18,627 nt of DNA from contig CALEPS010000142.1 in assembly GCA_937910305.1 (NCBI GenBank), positions 1 through 18,627 on the forward strand, written 5' to 3'. Under the pieces are notes generated by a model that saw only the letters and a list, made by a program, of their open reading frames with translations, did no database searches and was not told the origin of the DNA. The position numbers and the translations under genes are program-made. Source of the stretch: an uncultured Bacteroidales bacterium. Its GTDB lineage: Bacteria > Bacteroidota > Bacteroidia > Bacteroidales > Paludibacteraceae. Positions within the stretch are counted from its first letter, which is position 1, and each line of letters starts with the position of its first letter. This document shows positions 15,130 through 18,627 of the stretch, piece after piece.

Positions 15130-16487
15130 ACCATGGCGTTTGCCACTTTCATAAAGCCGGCGATGTTGGCACCCTTGACGTAGTTGATATAGGGTTTGCC
15201 GTCGGGACCGAGGTTATCGGGTTCGGTGCCGTATTTGAGGCAGGCTGCGTGAATGTCCGCCATGATGGTACGGAGACGGGCGTCCACCTCTTCTGCCGTC
15301 CATTTCAGGCGCATGGAGTTCTGGGTCATCTCCAGACCGGAAGTGGCTACGCCGCCGGCGTTACTTGCCTTGCCCGGGCTATAAAGAATCTTGGCGTTCT
15401 GGAAGATTGCGATGGCTTCCGGCGTAGAAGGCATGTTCGCTCCCTCGCATACGCAGAAACAGCCGTTCGCCATCAGTTTCTCGGCATCGGCTTTCTCTAT
15501 CTCGTTCTGCGTAGCACACGGCATGGCGATGTCGCATGGGATAGACCATGGACGCTCGTCCTCGAAGTATTTCGCCTGCGGATATTTGGTAACGTACTCT
15601 TTGATACGTCCACGGCGGACGTTCTTGAGTTCGAAGACATAGTTCAGTTTCTCCTCGTTCAGCCCTTCCTCATCGTAGATAAAGCCGTTGGAATCAGAGA
15701 GCGTGAGCACTTTGGCACCCAGACGCATTGCTTTCTGCGCAGCAAACTGCGCTACGTTTCCTGCGCCGGAGATACAAACGCGCTTGCCCTCAAAGGATTC
15801 ACCACGGGTAGCCAGCATCGCCTCTGCGAAATAGCAAGCTCCGTAACCCGTTGCCTCGGGACGCATGAGAGATCCGCCCCATGTCTGGCCTTTTCCTGTC
15901 AGCGTACCCGTAAACTCGTCACGCAGCCGCTTGTACTGGCCGAACATATATCCTATCTCGCGTCCGCCGACGCCGATGTCACCTGCCGGCACGTCGGTAT
16001 CAGCACCTATATGACGCTGGAGTTCGGTCATGAAAGACTGGCAGAAACGCATCACTTCCGCATCCGATTTACCGCGCGGCGAGAAGTCCGAACCGCCCTT
16101 TGCGCCACCCATCGGCAGGGTTGTCAGCGCATTTTTGAAGGTCTGCTCGAACGCAAGGAACTTCATGATACTCAGGTTTACAGAGGCATGGAAACGGATA
16201 CCGCCTTTGTACGGACCGATGGCGGAGTTCATCTGCACACGGAAACCGCGGTTGATTTGCACTTCGCCCTGGTCATCCATCCACGGCACGCGGAACATAA
16301 TCACGCGTTCAGGCTCGACGATACGCTCCATCACTTTCTGCTCTCGCAGATAGGGATACGCCATGATCATCGGAGCCACCGACTCCACTACTTCTTTTAC
16401 TGCCTGGTGAAACTCGGATTCACCGGGGTTCTTAGCGATCAGCTCAGCCATAAAGCTGTCCACATAAGCTTGGGTTTGCTTGTCCAT
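15111..16487 (-). CDS. gdhA: Glutamate dehydrogenase (NADP-type, hexameric)
   Basis: A 458-aa cytoplasmic enzyme interconverting 2-oxoglutarate plus ammonia and glutamate. The substrate-binding and catalytic region YKGGIRFHASVNLSIMKFLA and LPMGGAKGGSDFSPRGKSD is followed by the Rossmann motif SGAGNVAQFAA and SDSNGF. Length and sequence fit the family I enzymes of about 450 residues; NADP preference is inferred from that. The start ATG 16485-16487 (MDKQTQAYVDSFM) is chosen because the longer frame to 16565 runs over the promoter. It has its own sigma-ABfr promoter at 16555-16585 and a leader of about 60 bases. It is followed in frame by the tandem array and the receiver-PPDK gene, likely on one transcript. 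The divergent neighbour is lysS. Confidence 0.96.
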   Translation of the reverse strand: MDKQTQAYVDSFMAELIAKNPGESEFHQAVKEVVESVAPMIMAYPYLREQKVMERIVEPERVIMFRVPWMDDQGEVQINRGFRVQMNSAIGPYKGGIRFHASVNLSIMKFLAFEQTFKNALTTLPMGGAKGGSDFSPRGKSDAEVMRFCQSFMTELQRHIGADTDVPAGDIGVGGREIGYMFGQYKRLRDEFTGTLTGKGQTWGGSLMRPEATGYGACYFAEAMLATRGESFEGKRVCISGAGNVAQFAAQKAMRLGAKVLTLSDSNGFIYDEEGLNEEKLNYVFELKNVRRGRIKEYVTKYPQAKYFEDERPWSIPCDIAMPCATQNEIEKADAEKLMANGCFCVCEGANMPSTPEAIAIFQNAKILYSPGKASNAGGVATSGLEMTQNSMRLKWTAEEVDARLRTIMADIHAACLKYGTEPDNLGPDGKPYINYVKGANIAGFMKVANAMVEQGLV

Positions 16488-16554
16488 CGTTGTAGTTGTT
16501 AGATTTTTTAAACTAATACCTTGTTTTTTTGCCCCTTTATGGCAAAATACGCTG

Positions 16555-16585
16555 CAAAGATACACATTTTTGTTGAAGTATGCAA
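16555..16585 (-). promoter_or_regulatory. sigma-ABfr-type promoter of gdhA
   Basis: On the minus strand TTG (16585-16583), a 20-base spacer, then TATCTTTG (16562-16555). The gdhA start at 16487 is about 70 bases downstream. Confidence 0.75.
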
Positions 16586-16660
16586 GCGGTTGATTATTTT
16601 TTGCATTTTCCTATATTTTAAACGCGGGTGCAAAAGAGTGCTATCTTACCTTGTTATGAC

Positions 16661-16715
16661 GCACTTATCGCGCACTTATAACGCACTTATCACGCACTAA
16701 TCACGCACTAATTTT
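16661..16715. repeat. Five 11-bp direct repeats (iteron-like)
   Basis: GCACTTAT begins at 16661, 16672 and 16683, and GCACTAAT at 16694 and 16705, so the period is exactly 11 bp through five copies. The spacing places each copy on nearly the same face of the helix, as for cooperative binding of a regulator. The array lies between the divergent gdhA and lysS promoters, about 76 bp upstream of the gdhA upstream box. It does not match DnaA boxes well. Confidence 0.8.
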
Positions 16716-16733
16716 CGCATTTCAAACCCTGTA

Positions 16734-16758
16734 GTATTATATACGTAGTATATAATAC
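16734..16758. promoter_or_regulatory. Perfect 11-bp inverted repeat, operator-like
   Basis: Arms GTATTATATAC (16734-16744) and GTATATAATAC (16748-16758) are exact reverse complements with a GTA spacer. No U-run follows on either strand. Its position, 19 bp from the iterons and about 95 bp upstream of the lysS upstream box, suggests a dimeric regulator site. Confidence 0.6.
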
Positions 16759-16853
16759 AGAGAGGTTGTATCAAAAAACAGGAAGCAAGAGCCGGAAAAC
16801 GGGTCGTTCAGGGACAAAAGCACACAAAAAATTCAAGAAAAATTCACGCGCGC

Positions 16854-16884
16854 TTGCGTATGTCATTTTTTTGTAGTATCTTTG
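16854..16884 (+). promoter_or_regulatory. sigma-ABfr-type promoter of lysS
   Basis: TTG (16854-16856), a 20-base spacer with a T-run, then TATCTTTG (16877-16884). Transcription would start near 16890, giving a leader of about 135 bases before lysS that contains the small ORF at 16903. Confidence 0.75.
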
Positions 16885-16902
16885 CACCGAAATTGCGCAA
16901 GT

Positions 16903-17010
16903 ATGCGATTTAACGAACAAGCGCCGGACGAAAAGGCCTGCAACAAACGGATGCGGATCAGGCGCAAAGACCAACAAAGACGCATAGCAAAGACCAACAG
17001 AGACGAATAA
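16903..17010 (+). CDS. Small basic ORF in the lysS leader (35 aa, hypothetical)
   Basis: ATG 16903 to TAA 17008-17010, ending 15 bases before the lysS start. The peptide begins MRFNEQAPDEK and has about 4 Lys and 8 Arg among 35 residues, including RIRRK and QQRR clusters. It sits wholly in the inferred lysS leader. A basic leader peptide before a lysyl-tRNA synthetase gene could act in translational control, but the second half overlaps a 23-bp tandem duplication that is not a multiple of three, which argues against long-term coding selection. Treat as a candidate only. Confidence 0.3.
   Translation: MRFNEQAPDEKACNKRMRIRRKDQQRRIAKTNRDE
16964..17009 (+). repeat. 23-bp imperfect tandem duplication in the lysS leader
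   Basis: Units 16964-16986 and 16987-17009 share 21 of 23 bases, both starting GCAAAGACCAACA. The second unit ends 16 bases before the lysS start codon. Confidence 0.8.
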
Positions 17011-17025
17011 TAAAACAAACAATAT

Positions 17026-18627
17026 ATGGAAAATTTAAGCGAACAAGAACAAGTACGGCGGCAGAGTCTGCAAGCCATGCGTGATATGGGGATTGATCCC
17101 TACCCTGCAGCCGAGTACGAAGTAACGGGGTATTCAACGGATATCAAGAAAGGGTTTGTGGATGAGCAAACCCCACCCCAACCCTCCCCTCAAGGAGAGG
17201 GAGAAACCTCCCCCGCCCCCTCCTCAAGAGGGGAGAATGAGCCATGCGGTGTGAAAGAATGGCACACAGGGGATGAAGTACGTATTGCGGGTCGTCTGAT
17301 GAGCAAACGTATCATGGGAAAGGCTTCTTTCATCGAGATACAAGACTCCAAAGGACGTATCCAGGTGTATGTCAGCCGCGATGATATTCAAACCCCCACC
17401 CCGGGGAGTTCTACGGACGGCCACCGGCAGTCCGATCGAGCAGAGCTCTTCACCCGCTCAAGGGAGGGAGAATATAACTCAACCTCAGAGGGGGGAGAAG
17501 CTGCGCCTTTGACCGTGGAGCAGCAGATGTACAATGTGGTATTCAAGAAACTGCTGGACATCGGCGATTTCATCGGTATCGAGGGTTTCGTCTTCCGCAC
17601 ACAGATGGGCGAGATAAGCGTTCATGCCAAGAAACTGACGGTTTTGGCTAAGAGTCTCCGTCCGCTTCCCATCGTGAAATACAAAGACGGCGTGGCTTAC
17701 GACGGCTTCAATGACCCGGAGCAGCGTTACCGCCAGCGTTACGTGGATCTGATTGTCAACGACGGCGTGAAGGATACGTTCCTCAAACGCGCGACGATCC
17801 TGCGCACGATGCGGCAGGTGTTCGACGAGGCAGGTTACACCGAGGTGGAGACCCCTATCCTGCAACAGATAGCCGGCGGCGCAAGCGCGCGTCCGTTCAT
17901 CACCCATCATAACTCGCTGGACGTAGATATGTACCTGCGTATCGCGACGGAGCTGTATCTGAAACGACTGATTGTAGGCGGTTTCGAGGGCGTGTATGAG
18001 ATCGGTCGTAACTTCCGCAACGAAGGTATGGACCGCAGCCACAACCCGGAGTTCACCTGCATGGAGCTGTATGTACAATATAAGGATTATAACTGGATGA
18101 TGGGCTTCACGGAGCAGCTCTTGGAGAAGATTGCCATCGCTGTGAACGGCACAACCAAAGTGCAAATAGGCGACCATGAGATCGATTTCAAGGCTCCGTA
18201 CCGCCGTCTGCCTATTCTGGACGCCATCAAAGAGAAGACGGGTCTGGATCTGGCTTCGATGGACGAGGATGCTATCCGCGCAGAGGCAAAGAAACTGGGC
18301 GTGGAAGACACCGAGCACATGGGCAAAGGCAAGCTGATTGACGAGATCTTCGGCGAGACCTGCGAGGGCACTTTCATCCAGCCGACTTTCATTACCGACT
18401 ACCCTGTAGAGATGAGTCCTCTGACGAAGATGCACCGCTCGAAACCCGGTCTGACCGAGCGATTCGAGTTGATGGTAAACGGCAAAGAGTTAGCGAACGC
18501 CTATTCGGAGCTCAACGATCCGATTGACCAATACAACCGCTTCGTAGAGCAGATGAAGCTTGCCGACAAGGGCGACGACGAAGCCATGGTTATCGACCAT
18601 GACTTCATGCGCGCGCTAGAATACGGT
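17026..18627 (+). CDS. lysS: Lysyl-tRNA synthetase, class II (3' end outside window)
   Basis: 534 codons, open to the window edge. It charges tRNA-Lys with lysine in the cytoplasm. The N-terminal OB-fold anticodon-binding domain (about 83-210: RIAGRLMSKRIMGKASFIEI, GDFIGIEGFVFRTQMGEISV) precedes the class II catalytic domain with motif 1 (VETPILQ, 274-280), motif 2 (FRNEGMDRSHNPEFTCMELY, 330-349) and later MVNGKELANAYSELNDP. Motif 3 and the end lie outside. Two stretches absent from usual Bacteroidales LysS are encoded by palindromic repeats: about residues 48-72 (TPPQPSPQGEGE and a second copy) and about 122-160 (TPTPGSSTDGHR and more). Both sit in loops of the N-terminal domain and keep the frame, so the enzyme is probably active. 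ATG 17026 follows the promoter at 16854-16884. Confidence 0.95.
   Translation, partial: MENLSEQEQVRRQSLQAMRDMGIDPYPAAEYEVTGYSTDIKKGFVDEQTPPQPSPQGEGETSPAPSSRGENEPCGVKEWHTGDEVRIAGRLMSKRIMGKASFIEIQDSKGRIQVYVSRDDIQTPTPGSSTDGHRQSDRAELFTRSREGEYNSTSEGGEAAPLTVEQQMYNVVFKKLLDIGDFIGIEGFVFRTQMGEISVHAKKLTVLAKSLRPLPIVKYKDGVAYDGFNDPEQRYRQRYVDLIVNDGVKDTFLKRATILRTMRQVFDEAGYTEVETPILQQIAGGASARPFITHHNSLDVDMYLRIATELYLKRLIVGGFEGVYEIGRNFRNEGMDRSHNPEFTCMELYVQYKDYNWMMGFTEQLLEKIAIAVNGTTKVQIGDHEIDFKAPYRRLPILDAIKEKTGLDLASMDEDAIRAEAKKLGVEDTEHMGKGKLIDEIFGETCEGTFIQPTFITDYPVEMSPLTKMHRSKPGLTERFELMVNGKELANAYSELNDPIDQYNRFVEQMKLADKGDDEAMVIDHDFMRALEYG
17169..17237 (+). repeat. Two tandem palindromic elements inside lysS
   Basis: First copy 17169-17202 starts AACCCCACCCC and has arms CCCTC (17182-17186) / GAGGG (17197-17201) extended by CCT/AGG. 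Second copy 17204-17237 has CCCCTC (17217-17222) / GAGGGG (17228-17233) with the same CTCAA loop as in the DUF1295 copies. On the + strand they encode TPPQPSPQGEGE and SPAPSSRGE, in frame with lysS. Confidence 0.8.
17390..17498 (+). repeat. Composite palindromic element with nested hairpin inside lysS
   Basis: The left half of the element (AAACCCCCACCCC, 17390-17402) and its right half (CTCAAGGGAGGG, 17457-17468) are separated by about 54 bases that replace the usual left arm. A partial further copy (ACCTCAGAGGGGGGAGAA) ends near 17498. The whole block adds about 39 residues to LysS between SRDDI and LTVEQQMYN without a stop or frame change. Confidence 0.7.
17403..17451 (+). repeat. Large hairpin nested in the composite element
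   Basis: Outer arms GAGTTCT (17406-17412) / AGAGCTC (17442-17448) pair with one G-U, extended outward by two more G-U and one G-C pair. Inner arms CGGAC (17414-17418) / GTCCG (17430-17434) and GCC / GGC around an ACC loop complete the stem. The wobble pairs form only in the sense RNA, suggesting the structure matters, if at all, as RNA on this strand. Confidence 0.6.

Noticed and set aside
15123..16502. A 459-codon open frame on the + strand antisense to gdhA
   Set aside because: It mirrors gdhA almost fully and has His/Leu/Val-rich composition with no recognisable domain. The gdhA frame has all catalytic motifs and a promoter, so the antisense frame is a codon-usage shadow.
16661..16715. 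Iterons as a chromosomal origin with DnaA boxes
   Set aside because: GCACTTATCNC shares only a TTATC core with the DnaA box, there is no dnaA/dnaN nearby, and the array sits between two ordinary promoters.
16771..17022. An 83-codon minus-strand frame upstream of lysS
   Set aside because: It covers the lysS promoter and leader and has a composition like random translation of repeats; no supporting start signal.
17406..17448. Hairpin sequence as leftover sequencing adapter (it loosely recalls GAGTTCTAC ... AGTCCGA of a small-RNA adapter)
   Set aside because: Similarity is short and interrupted, the segment is in frame in lysS, and it is flanked on both sides by halves of the native palindromic element.
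17485..18435. A 316-codon minus-strand frame within lysS
   Set aside because: It is antisense to the conserved LysS catalytic domain and has no family features.

Overview
The window looks like chromosomal DNA of a member of the Bacteroidota, most likely Bacteroidales. Five promoters match the Bacteroidota sigma-ABfr pattern (TTG or TTTG, a 20-base spacer, then TAnnTTTG). Starts rarely show a strong Shine-Dalgarno. The proteins (LysS, GdhA, DUF1295, the TolC/HlyD/ABC-2 set, Na/Pi-PhoU) have Bacteroidales-style sequences. I see no tRNA, rRNA, CRISPR array or intact transposase.

Layout. 1-786 (-): C-terminally cut DUF1295 membrane protein, divergent from 880-9234 (+). The + run is a zinc-type CDF exporter, then a tight cluster: TolC-like outer-membrane protein, HlyD-like adaptor, two ABC-2 permeases (no ATPase seen), short-chain dehydrogenase, UmuC-like Y-family polymerase and SprT-like metalloprotein. 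Several junctions overlap (TAATG, TGATG, a 17-base overlap). 9231-11652 (-): Na/phosphate symporter with a PhoU-like domain, followed by a SIMPL-domain protein that meets sprT tail to tail with a 4-base overlap. 11653-12014: gap with a promoter, a start-less coding fragment, an inverted repeat and a 10-bp tandem array. 12015-16487 (-): gdhA followed by a 988-aa protein with two receiver domains and a PPDK/PEP-synthase N-terminal domain; the spacer between them is a 42-bp tandem array derived from the 3' end of gdhA. 16488-17025: divergent regulatory gap with five 11-bp iterons, a perfect inverted repeat, two promoters and a small basic ORF. 17026-end (+): lysS, cut by the window edge.

The most striking feature is a family of short GC-rich palindromic elements (about 32 bp, core CCCTCCC/GGGAGGG with a CTCAA loop) lying inside protein genes without breaking the frame. 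Two nearly identical copies are in the DUF1295 gene, each adding PSLEGRAxVGL in an inter-helix loop. At least three more, one carrying a large extra hairpin, sit in surface-loop positions of the essential lysS gene and are read from the other strand as Pro/Ser/Gly/Glu-rich peptide. A second repeat type, TTGANNN heptads, lies inside the receiver-PPDK gene and across the hlyD/permease junction. Together these resemble the concept of Rickettsia palindromic elements: intergenic-type repeats that become peptide insertions.

Functionally the window combines metal/drug efflux, DNA-damage tolerance, phosphate uptake and nitrogen/carbon metabolism (gdhA with a PEP-synthase-like regulator). All functional calls come from reading the sequence; no database search was run.
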